DNA of 64,000 bases from JAUYQR01 sp050632395 (GCF_050632395.1 NZ_CP192600.1:930001-994000); one strand, 5' to 3'. Shown: positions 21,794 to 31,043, counted from the stretch's first letter. Notes: generated by a model not told the origin, from the sequence alone. Made by a program: numbers and translations.

Positions 21794-22402
21794 ATGACGC
21801 GTCTCCTCCCGATCCTTGTCGCAGCATTCGCAGCGTCCGCCGGTTCTGCTGCTTCAGCGCAGGAGTTCTACTTCGGAGGCGGCCTCGCCTATACCTCCGG
21901 CACGTCGGAGTCGGAGTTCGGCAACTCCTCCGACCTTGATGCCGGGATGCTTACCCTGATCCTCGGCCAGCGCTTTGCAGCTGGCAGCGGCTTCTGGGGC
22001 TGGGAAACCAGCGCCGATCTTTCCTTCGGCTCCGAGACGGAAGAATCCTCCTTTGGTGCCGTCTGCTCGGTTGACGGCGCAAATGGCCCCTATCTGTGCG
22101 AACACACCGCCACCGTCCGCCTGGTCGGGATTTACGGCGTCCCGGTCGGGGCCGACACTGAAGTTTTCGGCTCGCTTGGTGTGGGCATGATGCTGGGCGA
22201 TTATGCTGATAACCCCTTCAGCGTTGAATCCGCCCGGACCTACGGCGGCACGATCGGCCTTGGCCTGAACCGCGATTTCGGCGGGGGCTTGGTGGCGCGC
22301 GGCGAGGTCATCTATGACAGCTTCAACCGTGACACTCAGGAATTCTACGAATCCGACTACTCCGGCACGTCGCTGCGTGTGGCGCTGATCCGCAAGTTCT
22401 GA
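21794..22402 (+). CDS. Outer-membrane beta-barrel protein
   Basis: A 202-residue protein with a signal peptide (cleavage near ASAQ-EF, about residue 22). Alternating hydrophobic strands follow, such as EFYFGGGLAYTSG, GMLTLILGQRF, TVRLVGIYGVPVG and VFGSLGVGMMLG. It ends in SLRVALIRKF, whose terminal Phe is the BAM recognition signal. This matches small eight-stranded OmpA/OmpX-like or 'porin family' barrels; a specific role cannot be given. Two cysteines (CSVDGANGPYLC) may form a disulfide in an extracellular loop. It is monocistronic; a long hairpin lies 30 bases downstream. Confidence 0.8.
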   Translation: MTRLLPILVAAFAASAGSAASAQEFYFGGGLAYTSGTSESEFGNSSDLDAGMLTLILGQRFAAGSGFWGWETSADLSFGSETEESSFGAVCSVDGANGPYLCEHTATVRLVGIYGVPVGADTEVFGSLGVGMMLGDYADNPFSVESARTYGGTIGLGLNRDFGGGLVARGEVIYDSFNRDTQEFYESDYSGTSLRVALIRKF

Positions 22403-22431
22403 TCCGCCGCCAAGCGGAACACCTCGGCCCG

Positions 22432-22483
22432 ATGACGGGTTCTTCCTTCAGCCCTGTGCATGGGCACGGAAGAACCCGGTCAT
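22432..22483. terminator. Long imperfect hairpin
   Basis: The arms ATGAC-GGGTTCTTCC (22432-22446) and GGAAGAACCC-g-GTCAT (22468-22483) pair over 15 bp with one bulged base. The 21-base loop can itself pair (GCCC with GGGC). There is no T run. It could terminate or stabilise the outer-membrane-protein mRNA. Confidence 0.55.
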
Positions 22484-22854
22484 GGTGGCCTGAAAGCTTC
22501 TCGGGCATCCCTGGGCCGCGCTGATCCTGCGCGCCGGGTCGCCTTCCCTCACGAACAGCCCCGGCACGTCGCGCCAGTCGAAGGGGCATTTCCTGCCGAA
22601 ATGGGCCGCTCCACGCCAGAAAACTGGCGGTCCGAAGTCCTGCAGCTTCTGCGGCGGGTCGGCGGCATTGCCTTCCCGCGTTTCGTCGGCTTGCCGCTGT
22701 CGAAGCGCCAAGGCGATCAACTCAGGGAAAAAGCACGACACCATCCCGTGCGTCCGTTGGCCCAAACCTGCGCCGCGTCTGTTCGAAGGTCCCGGCCACA
22801 ACCACGGCACGCAACGCTGACCCCCGTAACCGCCGCATCCGATGCGAGAATCCC

Positions 22855-22883
22855 TTGACCTCGTCCTGCACCTGCCGTAACCG
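22855..22883 (+). promoter_or_regulatory. Candidate promoter of trnW
   Basis: TTGACC (22855-22860) is followed after 17 bases by TAACCG (22878-22883), 11 bases before the tRNA 5' end. The -35 box is good and the -10 box weak. Confidence 0.45.
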
Positions 22884-22894
22884 ATGCCCCGCGT

Positions 22895-22970
22895 AGGGGT
22901 ATAGCTCAGCTGGTAGAGCGACGGTCTCCAAAACCGTAGGTCGAGGGTTCGAAACCTTCTGCCCCTGCCA
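22895..22970 (+). tRNA. trnW: tRNA-Trp (CCA)
   Basis: A 76-base cloverleaf with encoded CCA. The acceptor stem pairs AGGGGTA with TGCCCCT. The anticodon stem ACGGT/ACCGT encloses loop CTCCAAA with anticodon CCA at 22928-22930. The T arm is GAGGG-TTCGAAA-CCTTC. Its position before secE-nusG is the usual one in alphaproteobacteria. Confidence 0.97.
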
Positions 22971-23309
22971 CTTTCCGGACATTCGCCATTCAAGGCAAAC
23001 TGCGGCCGGTACGCGCAGTCGTCGCCGTGGCACGGCCCGCTATCGACGACCGGCGCCTGCACGGGAGGCTCCGTTTGGCCTTCATCATCACCCCGGCAGC
23101 CCGGTGTTTGCAGAAACCGAAGGCTGGTCAAGCAAAGGCAGTCGTTAACGGATCATTACCTGGCACCCAAAGTCATTGATGTTTATCAGGAAGACAGCAT
23201 GTCCCACCGTGGGACACTGGCTTTCGCACCGGCCCCGCCGCCCTGTCTCTTGAATTCTCGCCCCATCCGCCGTATCTCCGCCCCTGACCCTCATTGCCGG
23301 AACCCTGTC
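22971..23309. other. 339-base trnW-secE spacer with a perfect palindrome
   Basis: No gene is seen. The spacer contains TGTCCCACCGTGGGACA at 23200-23216, a palindrome with 8-base arms and a one-base centre. Its similarity to a motif at 8925-8939 is noted among the findings. The stretch should also contain the secE-nusG promoter; AT-richer sequence at about 23140-23190 is the likeliest place. Confidence 0.6.
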
Positions 23310-23501
23310 ATGGCCACCACGAACCCGCTCCAGTTTATCCAACAGGTCCGCTCCGAGGTTGCCAAAGTCGTCTGGCCCTCGCGCCGCGAGGTGATGCTGA
23401 CCACGATCATGGTGTTCATCATGGCCGCCCTCTGCGCGACCTTCTTCAGCCTGATCGACCTCGCGATCCGCACCGGGTTGACCGCAATCGTCGGGTCGTG
23501 A
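23310..23501 (+). CDS. secE: Preprotein translocase subunit SecE
   Basis: A 63-residue, single-span SecE of the short form. The amphipathic segment QFIQQVRSEVAKVVWPSRREV and the following membrane helix (TTIMVFIMAALCATFFSLIDL) are diagnostic. It clamps SecY (encoded at 55802) in the inner-membrane translocon. The start at 23310 is set by homology; frames extending to 23199 are not conserved. nusG follows, as in nearly all bacteria, after 168 bases. Confidence 0.95.
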   Translation: MATTNPLQFIQQVRSEVAKVVWPSRREVMLTTIMVFIMAALCATFFSLIDLAIRTGLTAIVGS

Positions 23502-23669
23502 CCGGTTTTCGACCGGATGCCTCTTGAAATGATGGCGGGCTGGCGGTAAGCCCCCCTCAACCAAAGGGACACCGGCGCGCATCGATTCGAGGTGCGCGCT
23601 GTTTTTTGTTCCGGGATCAGCAAATGCGGGCCCGGAAAAGTGGCCCCGAAAGATAGGAAGACAAAGACG

Positions 23670-24203
23670 ATGGCGAAGCGCTGGTATTCGGTGAGCGTTC
23701 TCTCGAACTTCGAGAAGAAGATCGCCGAACAGATCAAGACCGCCGTCGCCGATGCCGGTCTCGAGGACGAGATTGACGAGGTGCTGGTCCCGACCGAAGA
23801 AGTGATCGAGATGCGTCGCGGCAAGAAAGTGACCTCCGAGCGTCGCTTCATGCCGGGTTACGTGCTGGTTCACATGGAAATGTCGAACAAGGGCTATCAC
23901 CTGATTTCGTCGATCAACCGCGTCACTGGTTTCCTTGGCCCGCAAGGCAAGCCGATGCCGATGCGCGACGCCGAGGTGAACGCGATCCTGAACCGCGTCG
24001 AAGAAGGTCTGGAAGCCCCGCGCAACCTGATCCGCTTCGACATCGGTGAAACCGTGCAAGTGACCGACGGCCCGTTCGAGGGCTTTTCGGGCATGGTCGA
24101 GGATGTGGACGAGGCGCACAACCGCTTGAAGGTCACCGTGTCGATCTTCGGCCGGGCCACGCCTGTCGAACTGGAATTCACTCAGGTCTCGAAAGGGAAC
24201 TGA
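23670..24203 (+). CDS. nusG: Transcription termination/antitermination factor NusG
   Basis: A 177-residue NusG. The N-terminal NGN domain begins AKRWYSVSVLSNFEKKI and includes MPGYVLVHMEM. The KOW domain near the C-terminus reads VTDGPFEGFSGMVEDVD. It binds RNA polymerase and links it to Rho or to ribosomal S10 (encoded at 43222). The ATG at 23670 is supported by GATAGGAAG upstream. It heads the rplK-rplA-rplJ-rplL-rpoBC block, 92 bases before rplK. Confidence 0.96.
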   Translation: MAKRWYSVSVLSNFEKKIAEQIKTAVADAGLEDEIDEVLVPTEEVIEMRRGKKVTSERRFMPGYVLVHMEMSNKGYHLISSINRVTGFLGPQGKPMPMRDAEVNAILNRVEEGLEAPRNLIRFDIGETVQVTDGPFEGFSGMVEDVDEAHNRLKVTVSIFGRATPVELEFTQVSKGN

Positions 24204-24295
24204 GGATCGCGTGGGAGGCGAGCGCCAGCATCTGCTGGTGACGGACCGGACCACTAAACCGCATCTTCGGATGCAGTGACAAAGGAGAAGGCCAG

Positions 24296-24748
24296 ATGGC
24301 CAAGAAGATTATCGGCAGCCTCAAGCTGCAAGTCAAAGCGGGTCAGGCGAACCCGTCCCCGCCGGTTGGCCCCGCTCTGGGTCAGCGCGGCCTGAACATC
24401 ATGGCCTTCGTGAAGGAATTCAACGCGAAGACCGCTGACATTGCGCCGGGTACGCCGACGCCAGTGATCATCACCTATTACCAGGACAAGTCGTTCAGCC
24501 TGGAATTCAAGACCGCTCCGGCCGCTTACCTGATCAAGCAGGCCGCTGGCCTGCCGTCTGTCGGCAAGCGCAACCGCACCAAGGGTTCGGTCAAGCCGGG
24601 CCATGCTGTTGCCGGTTCGATCACTGCGGCCCAGCTGCGCAAGATCGCGGAAACCAAGATGAAGGACCTCAACGCGAATTCTGTCGAAGCCGCGATGAAC
24701 ATCATCCTTGGCTCGGCACGGTCGTGCGGCATCGAAGTGAAGGGCTGA
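24296..24748 (+). CDS. rplK: 50S ribosomal protein L11
   Basis: A 150-residue L11, binding 23S rRNA at the GTPase-associated centre. It begins with the KLQVKAGQANPSPPVGPALGQRG motif region and the RNA-binding C-terminal domain ends GSARSCGIEVKG. It is slightly longer than the E. coli protein (142). An AAGGAGAAGG ribosome site precedes the ATG. rplA follows after 4 bases. Confidence 0.97.
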   Translation: MAKKIIGSLKLQVKAGQANPSPPVGPALGQRGLNIMAFVKEFNAKTADIAPGTPTPVIITYYQDKSFSLEFKTAPAAYLIKQAAGLPSVGKRNRTKGSVKPGHAVAGSITAAQLRKIAETKMKDLNANSVEAAMNIILGSARSCGIEVKG

Positions 24749-24752
24749 GATC

Positions 24753-25451
24753 ATGGCAAAGCTTGCAAAACGCACCGCCAAAGCGGTTGAAGCCTTCGCC
24801 GGCAAGTCCAACATCACCGTTGAAGACGCCGTGAAGCTCATCAAGGGCGCTGCTTCGGCCAAGTTCGACGAGACGCTGGAAATCGCGATGAACCTCGGCG
24901 TCGACCCGCGCCACGCTGACCAGATGGTCCGTGGTGTGGTGCAACTGCCGAACGGCACCGGCAAGACCGTGCGCGTCGCCGTGTTCGCCCGTGGTGCGAA
25001 GGCTGACGAAGCCAAGGCCGCCGGCGCTGACATCGTTGGCGCCGAAGACCTGATGGAAACCATCCAGTCCGGCAAGATCGAGTTCGACCGTTGCATCGCA
25101 ACGCCCGACATGATGCCGCTGGTCGGCCGTCTGGGCAAGATCCTCGGCCCGCGCAACCTGATGCCAAACCCGAAGGTCGGCACCGTGACGATGGACGTGA
25201 AAACCGCTGTCGAAGCAGCCAAAGGCGGCGAAGTGCAGTTCAAGGTCGAAAAGGCTGGCGTGATCCATGCCGGCATCGGCAAGGTCTCGTTCACCGAAGA
25301 CAAGCTGGCGCAGAACATCCGCGCCTTTGTCGACGCGGTCAGCAAGGCCCGTCCTGCCGGGGCAAAGGGCACCTACGTCAAGAAGGTGTCGCTGTCCTCG
25401 ACCATGGGCCCTGGCGTTTCGGTCGACATCTCGTCGGCGACGGCGAACTGA
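24753..25451 (+). CDS. rplA: 50S ribosomal protein L1
   Basis: A 232-residue L1 of the mobile stalk at the tRNA exit site. The sequence begins MAKLAKRTAKAVEAFAGK, contains the LGKILGPRNLMPNPKVGTV signature and ends in SSTMGPGVSVD. In many bacteria L1 also represses its own L11-L1 mRNA; no leader was specifically assigned here. It overlaps no neighbour. The 256 bases after it form the L10 leader. Confidence 0.97.
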   Translation: MAKLAKRTAKAVEAFAGKSNITVEDAVKLIKGAASAKFDETLEIAMNLGVDPRHADQMVRGVVQLPNGTGKTVRVAVFARGAKADEAKAAGADIVGAEDLMETIQSGKIEFDRCIATPDMMPLVGRLGKILGPRNLMPNPKVGTVTMDVKTAVEAAKGGEVQFKVEKAGVIHAGIGKVSFTEDKLAQNIRAFVDAVSKARPAGAKGTYVKKVSLSSTMGPGVSVDISSATAN

Positions 25452-25707
25452 CCCTTGGCGGGGCGCGACTCCGCCAGATGAAATCCCGATCCGAAAGGAA
25501 AGGGTCTGCCGGGCCGTAACAGGCCCGGTTCTGTCCGAGACGGTGGGTGGCGCGCAAACGCCTTAATCTCCTGCCTGAGATGGGGAACGAAGGATTGTCG
25601 CCCTTACCGGCGATCTTGGTGGCGAGCCCGATCACGGACCCGACCGCCTCCCTGCGAAGGGGGGCTTACATGAGCCGGGGGGAAACCCCCAACCTTGGAG
25701 TGAAACT
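25452..25707 (+). promoter_or_regulatory. L10 leader region of rplJL
   Basis: A 256-base untranslated stretch between rplA and rplJ. It holds the hairpin CCGGGCC-GTAACA-GGCCCGG (about 25510-25530) and the purine-rich bulged segments expected of the L10(L12)4-binding leader just before rplJ. In many bacteria binding of L10 here represses rplJL translation. The assignment is by position and general structure; individual helices were not all verified. Confidence 0.65.
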
Positions 25708-26223
25708 GTGGATAGAGCCCAGAAAGAGAAAGTGGTCGATGAACTCGGCCAGATCTTCGCAAGCTCTGGCGTCGTGGTGGTTGCACACTACGCGGGAATG
25801 ACGGTTGCACAGATGCAGGACCTGCGCGCAAAAATGCGTGACGTAGGTGGGTCCGTTCGCGTTGCCAAGAACACGCTCGCCAAGATCGCCCTTGAAGGGA
25901 AGCCCGCTGCAAAGATGGGTGACCTTCTCACGGGCATGACCATGTTGTCCTTCTCGGAAGACCCAGTGGCTGCGGCCAAGGTCTGCGAGGCCTACGCCAA
26001 GACGAATGACAAGTTCGTCATCATCGGCGGGGCAATGGGCGACACGGTTCTGGACCAGGCTGGTATCAAGGCCGTGGCTTCCATGCCGTCGCGTGAAGAG
26101 CTTATCGCTCAGATCGTCGCGTGCATCGGTTCGCCTGCGTCTGCCATCGCCGGGGCCATTGGTGCGCCTGCTTCGAACATCGCGAGCATCCTGTCGACCA
26201 TCGAAGAAAAGGCTGCTGCCTGA
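25708..26223 (+). CDS. rplJ: 50S ribosomal protein L10
   Basis: A 171-residue L10, base of the L7/L12 stalk. It starts with GTG (VDRAQKEKVVDEL), as is common for alphaproteobacterial rplJ. YAGMTVAQMQDLRAKMRD is the rRNA-binding N-terminal region; the C-terminal helix that carries L12 dimers ends IEEKAAA. A GGAGTGAAACT ribosome site precedes the GTG. rplL follows after 64 bases. Confidence 0.97.
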   Translation: MDRAQKEKVVDELGQIFASSGVVVVAHYAGMTVAQMQDLRAKMRDVGGSVRVAKNTLAKIALEGKPAAKMGDLLTGMTMLSFSEDPVAAAKVCEAYAKTNDKFVIIGGAMGDTVLDQAGIKAVASMPSREELIAQIVACIGSPASAIAGAIGAPASNIASILSTIEEKAAA

Positions 26224-26287
26224 TCTTTTGCCCGCGTGGTTGATCCCACGCCGTTGGAACCCATCTTAAACGAACGGAAATGAAAAA

Positions 26288-26668
26288 ATGGCTGATCTGA
26301 ACAAACTCGCCGAAGAGATCGTTGGTCTGACCCTTCTCCAGGCACAGGAACTGAAAACCATCCTGAAGGACAAGTATGGCATCGAGCCGGCAGCCGGTGG
26401 CGCCGTCATGATGGCAGCTGGCCCGGCGGCTGGTGCTGCAGCGGCTCCGGCCGAAGAGCAGACCGAATTCGACGTCGTGCTGACCGATGCCGGACCGAAC
26501 AAGATCAACGTGATCAAGGAAGTCCGCACCATCACCGGCCTCGGCCTGAAGGAAGCCAAAGACCTCGTCGAGGCTGGCGGCAAGGTCAAGGAAGGCGCAA
26601 CCAAAGCTGACGCCGAGACCATGAAGAAGAAGCTCGAAGAGGCTGGCGCCAAGGTCGAGCTGAAGTAA
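26288..26668 (+). CDS. rplL: 50S ribosomal protein L7/L12
   Basis: A 126-residue stalk protein. It has an N-terminal dimerisation domain (MADLNKLAEEIVGLTLLQ), an Ala/Pro/Met-rich hinge (about 35-55), and the factor-binding domain with TEFDVVLTDAGPNKINVIKEVR and GLGLKEAKDLVE. It recruits translation GTPases, including EF-Tu and EF-G encoded in this window. Ribosome site AACGGAAATG. Confidence 0.97.
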   Translation: MADLNKLAEEIVGLTLLQAQELKTILKDKYGIEPAAGGAVMMAAGPAAGAAAAPAEEQTEFDVVLTDAGPNKINVIKEVRTITGLGLKEAKDLVEAGGKVKEGATKADAETMKKKLEEAGAKVELK

Positions 26669-26702
26669 TCGGGGTCGGAGGGTAACCTCCACCATGATTT
26701 GA

Positions 26703-26732
26703 GGCTGGGTCCGAAGTTTTTCGGGCCCAGCC
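26703..26732 (+). other. rplL-rpoB intercistronic hairpin
   Basis: The arms GGCTGGGTCCGA (26703-26714) and TCGGGCCCAGCC (26721-26732) pair over 12 bp with one G-U pair. The T-rich bases lie in the loop, not after the stem. In E. coli this gap has an attenuator and an RNase III site; a similar processing or attenuation role is likely. The whole gap 26669-26909 is 241 bases. Confidence 0.7.
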
Positions 26733-26909
26733 GAACGTGTCTTGGAAGGAGCTTTTGCGAAAGCTTCTCCCCAGGCGCGGTGCGGGTTCGGGAGCCTCCT
26801 CACGGGACGGGAGGCATGAATAGAACCCACATTCCCTGCTTCGCATGCGGTGTGCGCCCGTGGCCCGACGGGTGGCGCGCCAGCGAAATGATGAAAGGTG
26901 ACGAAAAAC

Positions 26910-29900
26910 ATGGCGCAAGCTTATGTTGGCCAGAAACGCATCCGCCGCTACTTCGGCAAAATCCGTGAAGTCCTGGAGATGCCGAACCTGATCGAGGTTC
27001 AGAAATCCTCCTACGATCTCTTCCTGCGCTCCGGCGACAGTGACAAGCCGCTCGACGGCGAGGGGATCCAGGGCACCTTCCAGTCGGTGTTCCCGATCAA
27101 GGATTTCAACGAAACCGCCGTGCTCGAGTTCGTGAAATACGAACTGGAAAAGCCGAAGTACGACGTTGACGAATGCCAGCAGCGCGACATGACCTATGCC
27201 GCACCGCTGAAGGTGACGCTGCGTCTGATCGTGTTCGATGTCGATGAAACCACCGGGGCCCGGTCGGTCAAGGACATCAAGGAACAGGACGTCTACATGG
27301 GCGACATGCCCCTGATGACGTCGAACGGCACGTTCATCGTGAACGGCACTGAGCGCGTGATCGTCAGCCAGATGCACCGGTCGCCCGGCGTGTTCTTCGA
27401 CCACGACAAGGGCAAAACCCATTCCTCGGGCAAACTGCTGTTCGCCTGCCGGATCATTCCCTACCGCGGTTCGTGGCTCGACTTCGAGTTCGACGCAAAA
27501 GACGTGGTCTTTGCCCGCATCGACCGTCGCCGCAAGCTGCCGGTCACCACGCTCCTCTACGCGCTTGGCATGGATCAGGAAGGCATCATGGATGCCTACT
27601 ATGAAACCGTCATGTACAAGCACGTCAAGAACAAGGGCTGGGTCACCAAGTTCTTCCCCGAGCGGGTGCGTGGCACCCGTCCGCAGTTCGACATCGTCGA
27701 TGCCGCGACCGGCGAAGTGATCTGCAAGGCCGGCGACAAGATGACGCCGCGCATGGCCAACGACTTGATCAAGTCGGGCAAGGTGACCGAGCTTCTGCTG
27801 CCGTTCGACCAGATCGTCGGGCGCTATGTGGCAAAAGACATCATCAACGAAGAAACCGGCGAGATCTGGGTCGAAGCCGGTGACGAACTGACGATGGAAT
27901 ACGACCGCGACGGCGGTGTGAAGGGCGGCTCGCTTAAGCTCTTGCTTGACCAGGGCATCACCGACATTCCGGTGCTGGACATCGACAACGTCAACGTCGG
28001 TCCCTACCTGCGCAATACGATGGCGGTCGACAAGAACATGGGCCGCGACACCGCGCTCATGGACATCTACCGCGTCATGCGTCCGGGCGAACCGCCAACG
28101 GTGGAAGCCGCGTCGCAACTTTTCGACACGCTGTTCTTCGACAGCGAGCGTTATGACCTGTCGGCCGTTGGCCGCGTGAAGATGAACATGCGCCTCGATC
28201 TCGACGCGCCCGACACCTTCCGCACGCTCAGCCGCGCCGATATCGTCGCCTGCATCAAAGCCCTTACCGAACTGCGTGACGGCAAGGGCGAGATTGACGA
28301 CATCGACCACCTCGGCAACCGCCGTGTGCGCTCGGTCGGCGAGTTGATGGAAAACCAGTACCGCGTCGGCCTGCTGCGGATGGAACGCGCGATCAAGGAA
28401 CGCATGTCGTCGGTGGAAATCGACACGATCATGCCGCAAGACCTGATCAACGCGAAACCGGCCGCGGCTGCGGTGCGTGAATTCTTCGGCTCCTCGCAGC
28501 TGTCGCAATTCATGGACCAGACCAACCCACTGTCGGAAGTGACGCACAAGCGCCGCCTCTCGGCCCTCGGGCCGGGCGGTCTGACCCGCGAGCGTGCCGG
28601 TTTTGAAGTTCGCGACGTCCACCCGACCCACTATGGCCGGATGTGCCCGATCGAAACGCCGGAAGGCCAGAATATCGGCCTGATCAACTCGCTCGCCACC
28701 TTCGCGCGGGTGAACAAGTATGGCTTCATCGAAACACCGTACCGCAAGGTGATCGACGGCAAGGTGACCGACGAAGTCATCTACATGTCGGCGACCGAGG
28801 AAATGCGCCACACCGTCGCTCAGGCCAACGCTGGCCAGGACGCCGAGGGCCGCTTCACCGAAGAACTGATCTCCAGCCGGAAGGCCGGGGAATTCATGCT
28901 GAACCCGCCGGATTCGGTGGACCTGATCGACGTGTCGCCGAAGCAGCTGGTGTCTGTTGCGGCATCGCTGATCCCGTTCCTTGAAAACGACGACGCCAAC
29001 CGCGCCCTGATGGGCTCGAACATGCAGCGTCAGGCGGTGCCGTTGCTGCAGTCCGATGCCCCCTTCGTCGGCACCGGCATCGAAGCGGTAGTCGCGCGCG
29101 ACAGTGGTGCCGCCATCATGGCCCGCCGCGCCGGCGTAATCGACCAGGTCGACGCGACGCGTATCGTTGTGCGCGCGACGGAAATGCTGGAACCCGGCGA
29201 GCCGGGCGTCGACATCTACCGTCTGCGCAAGTTCAAGCGCTCCAACCAGTCGTCCTGCATCAACCAGCGTCCGCTGGTGAAGGTGGGCGACACGGTTATG
29301 CGCGGCGAAGTGGTGGCCGACGGCCCCTGCACCGACATGGGCGAACTGGCCCTTGGCCGGAACGTCGTCGTCGCGTTCATGCCATGGAACGGCTACAACT
29401 ACGAAGACTCGATCCTGATCTCGGAACGCATCCTGCGCGACGACGTCTTCACCTCGATCCACATCGAGGAATACGAAGTCGCCGCCCGTGACACCAAGCT
29501 TGGGCCTGAGGAAATCACCCGCGATATCCCGAACGTCGGCGAGGAAGCGCTCCGCAACCTCGACGAAGCCGGGATCGTGTATATCGGCGCCGAAGTGCAG
29601 CCGGGCGACATCCTCGTGGGCAAGATCACCCCGAAGGGCGAAAGCCCGATGACGCCGGAAGAAAAACTCCTCCGCGCCATCTTCGGTGAAAAGGCGTCTG
29701 ACGTGCGCGACACCTCGCTGCGTCTGCCGCCCGGTGCTTTCGGAACGATCGTCGAAGTGCGGGTGTTCAACCGGCACGGCGTCGACAAGGACGAACGCGC
29801 CCTGCAGATCGAGCGTGAGGAAGTCGAACGCCTCGCCCGCGACCGTGACGACGAATTGGCGATCCTGGAGCGTAACATCTACGCGCGCCTGAAAACGCTG

Positions 29901-31043
29901 ATCATGGGCAAGACTGCCGTCAAGGGGCCGAAAGGTATCCGCGCCGGCTCGACCATCGACGACGAACTCCTGGGCACGCTGTCGCGCGGCCAGTGGTGGC
30001 AACTGGCGCTTGGCGAAGAAAACGACGCCAAGGATGTCGAGGCGCTGCATGACCAGTTCGAAGCGCAAAAGCGCGCTTTGGACCTGCGGTTCGACGACAA
30101 GGTGGAAAAGGTCCGCCGCGGCGACGATCTGCCTCCGGGCGTGATGAAGATGGTCAAGGTGTTCGTCGCGGTGAAGCGCAAGCTGCAGCCGGGCGACAAG
30201 ATGGCCGGTCGTCACGGCAACAAGGGCGTCATTTCCAAGGTTGTGCCGATGGAAGACATGCCGTTCCTTGCCGATGGCACCCCGGTTGACCTCGTTCTGA
30301 ACCCGCTTGGCGTGCCAAGCCGGATGAACGTGGGCCAGATCCTTGAAACCCACATGGGCTGGGCCGCGCGTGGCCTGGGCATGAACATCGACGAGGCGCT
30401 GAAGCAGTATCGCCGCTCTGGCGATATGACCCCGGTGCGCGAAGCCGTGCGTCTGGCCTACGGTGACGAGACCTATGAAGAAGCCTTTGCTGACCGGACC
30501 GAGGATGAATTCCTCGAACTGGCTGGCAACGTGACCAAGGGCGTGCCAATCGCGACCCCGGTTTTCGACGGCGCCAAGGAATCCGACGTCAACGACGCGC
30601 TGACCCGCGCGGGCTTTGACACCTCGGGCCAGTCGGTGGTGTTCGATGGCCGTTCCGGCGAACAGTTCACCCGCAAGGTGACCGTCGGCGTGAAGTACAT
30701 GCTGAAACTCCACCACCTGGTGGACGACAAGCTGCACGCCCGTTCGACCGGCCCGTACTCGCTCGTCACGCAGCAGCCGTTGGGTGGTAAAGCCCAATTC
30801 GGTGGCCAGCGTCTCGGCGAGATGGAGGTCTGGGCTCTGGAAGCTTACGGTGCCGCCTACACCTTGCAGGAAATGCTGACGGTGAAGTCGGACGACGTGG
30901 CAGGCCGGACCAAGGTCTACGAGTCGATCGTCAAGGGCGAGGACAACTTCGAGGCCGGCGTGCCGGAATCGTTCAATGTTCTCGTCAAGGAAGTGCGGGG
31001 CCTCGGCCTCAACATGGAACTCCTGGATGCGGAGGAGGAGTGA
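26910..31043 (+). CDS. rpoB: RNA polymerase beta subunit
   Basis: A 1377-residue catalytic subunit. It starts MAQAYVGQKRIRRYFGKIREV. The rifampicin region is wild type in pattern (SSQLSQFMDQTNPLSEVTHKRRLSALGPGG), and the C-terminal DGRSGEQFTRKVTVG and KAQFGGQRLGEMEVWALEAYG segments complete the active-site and clamp regions. The start at 26910 is preferred over an in-frame GTG at 26898 by homology. It is separated from rplL by a processing hairpin and from rpoC by two hairpins. Confidence 0.98.
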   Translation: MAQAYVGQKRIRRYFGKIREVLEMPNLIEVQKSSYDLFLRSGDSDKPLDGEGIQGTFQSVFPIKDFNETAVLEFVKYELEKPKYDVDECQQRDMTYAAPLKVTLRLIVFDVDETTGARSVKDIKEQDVYMGDMPLMTSNGTFIVNGTERVIVSQMHRSPGVFFDHDKGKTHSSGKLLFACRIIPYRGSWLDFEFDAKDVVFARIDRRRKLPVTTLLYALGMDQEGIMDAYYETVMYKHVKNKGWVTKFFPERVRGTRPQFDIVDAATGEVICKAGDKMTPRMANDLIKSGKVTELLLPFDQIVGRYVAKDIINEETGEIWVEAGDELTMEYDRDGGVKGGSLKLLLDQGITDIPVLDIDNVNVGPYLRNTMAVDKNMGRDTALMDIYRVMRPGEPPTVEAASQLFDTLFFDSERYDLSAVGRVKMNMRLDLDAPDTFRTLSRADIVACIKALTELRDGKGEIDDIDHLGNRRVRSVGELMENQYRVGLLRMERAIKERMSSVEIDTIMPQDLINAKPAAAAVREFFGSSQLSQFMDQTNPLSEVTHKRRLSALGPGGLTRERAGFEVRDVHPTHYGRMCPIETPEGQNIGLINSLATFARVNKYGFIETPYRKVIDGKVTDEVIYMSATEEMRHTVAQANAGQDAEGRFTEELISSRKAGEFMLNPPDSVDLIDVSPKQLVSVAASLIPFLENDDANRALMGSNMQRQAVPLLQSDAPFVGTGIEAVVARDSGAAIMARRAGVIDQVDATRIVVRATEMLEPGEPGVDIYRLRKFKRSNQSSCINQRPLVKVGDTVMRGEVVADGPCTDMGELALGRNVVVAFMPWNGYNYEDSILISERILRDDVFTSIHIEEYEVAARDTKLGPEEITRDIPNVGEEALRNLDEAGIVYIGAEVQPGDILVGKITPKGESPMTPEEKLLRAIFGEKASDVRDTSLRLPPGAFGTIVEVRVFNRHGVDKDERALQIEREEVERLARDRDDELAILERNIYARLKTLIMGKTAVKGPKGIRAGSTIDDELLGTLSRGQWWQLALGEENDAKDVEALHDQFEAQKRALDLRFDDKVEKVRRGDDLPPGVMKMVKVFVAVKRKLQPGDKMAGRHGNKGVISKVVPMEDMPFLADGTPVDLVLNPLGVPSRMNVGQILETHMGWAARGLGMNIDEALKQYRRSGDMTPVREAVRLAYGDETYEEAFADRTEDEFLELAGNVTKGVPIATPVFDGAKESDVNDALTRAGFDTSGQSVVFDGRSGEQFTRKVTVGVKYMLKLHHLVDDKLHARSTGPYSLVTQQPLGGKAQFGGQRLGEMEVWALEAYGAAYTLQEMLTVKSDDVAGRTKVYESIVKGEDNFEAGVPESFNVLVKEVRGLGLNMELLDAEEE

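Larger units (their letters stand above)
22403..22894. other. 492-base stretch without a convincing gene
   Basis: Both strands have open frames here but none is recognisable. The best candidate on the minus strand is 22448-22744 (98 codons, fairly G/C-rich third positions). In the same frame the reading continues into the tRNA-Trp gene, which argues that the openness is compositional. The left end holds a long hairpin (22432-22483) and the right end a candidate tRNA promoter. It may be the remnant of a decayed gene. Confidence 0.5.

Noticed and set aside
22448..23131. A 227-codon minus-strand frame covering tRNA-Trp
   Set aside because: It reads through the tRNA gene in antisense, a common source of false proteins. 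Only the part left of the tRNA was kept, as a weak possibility.
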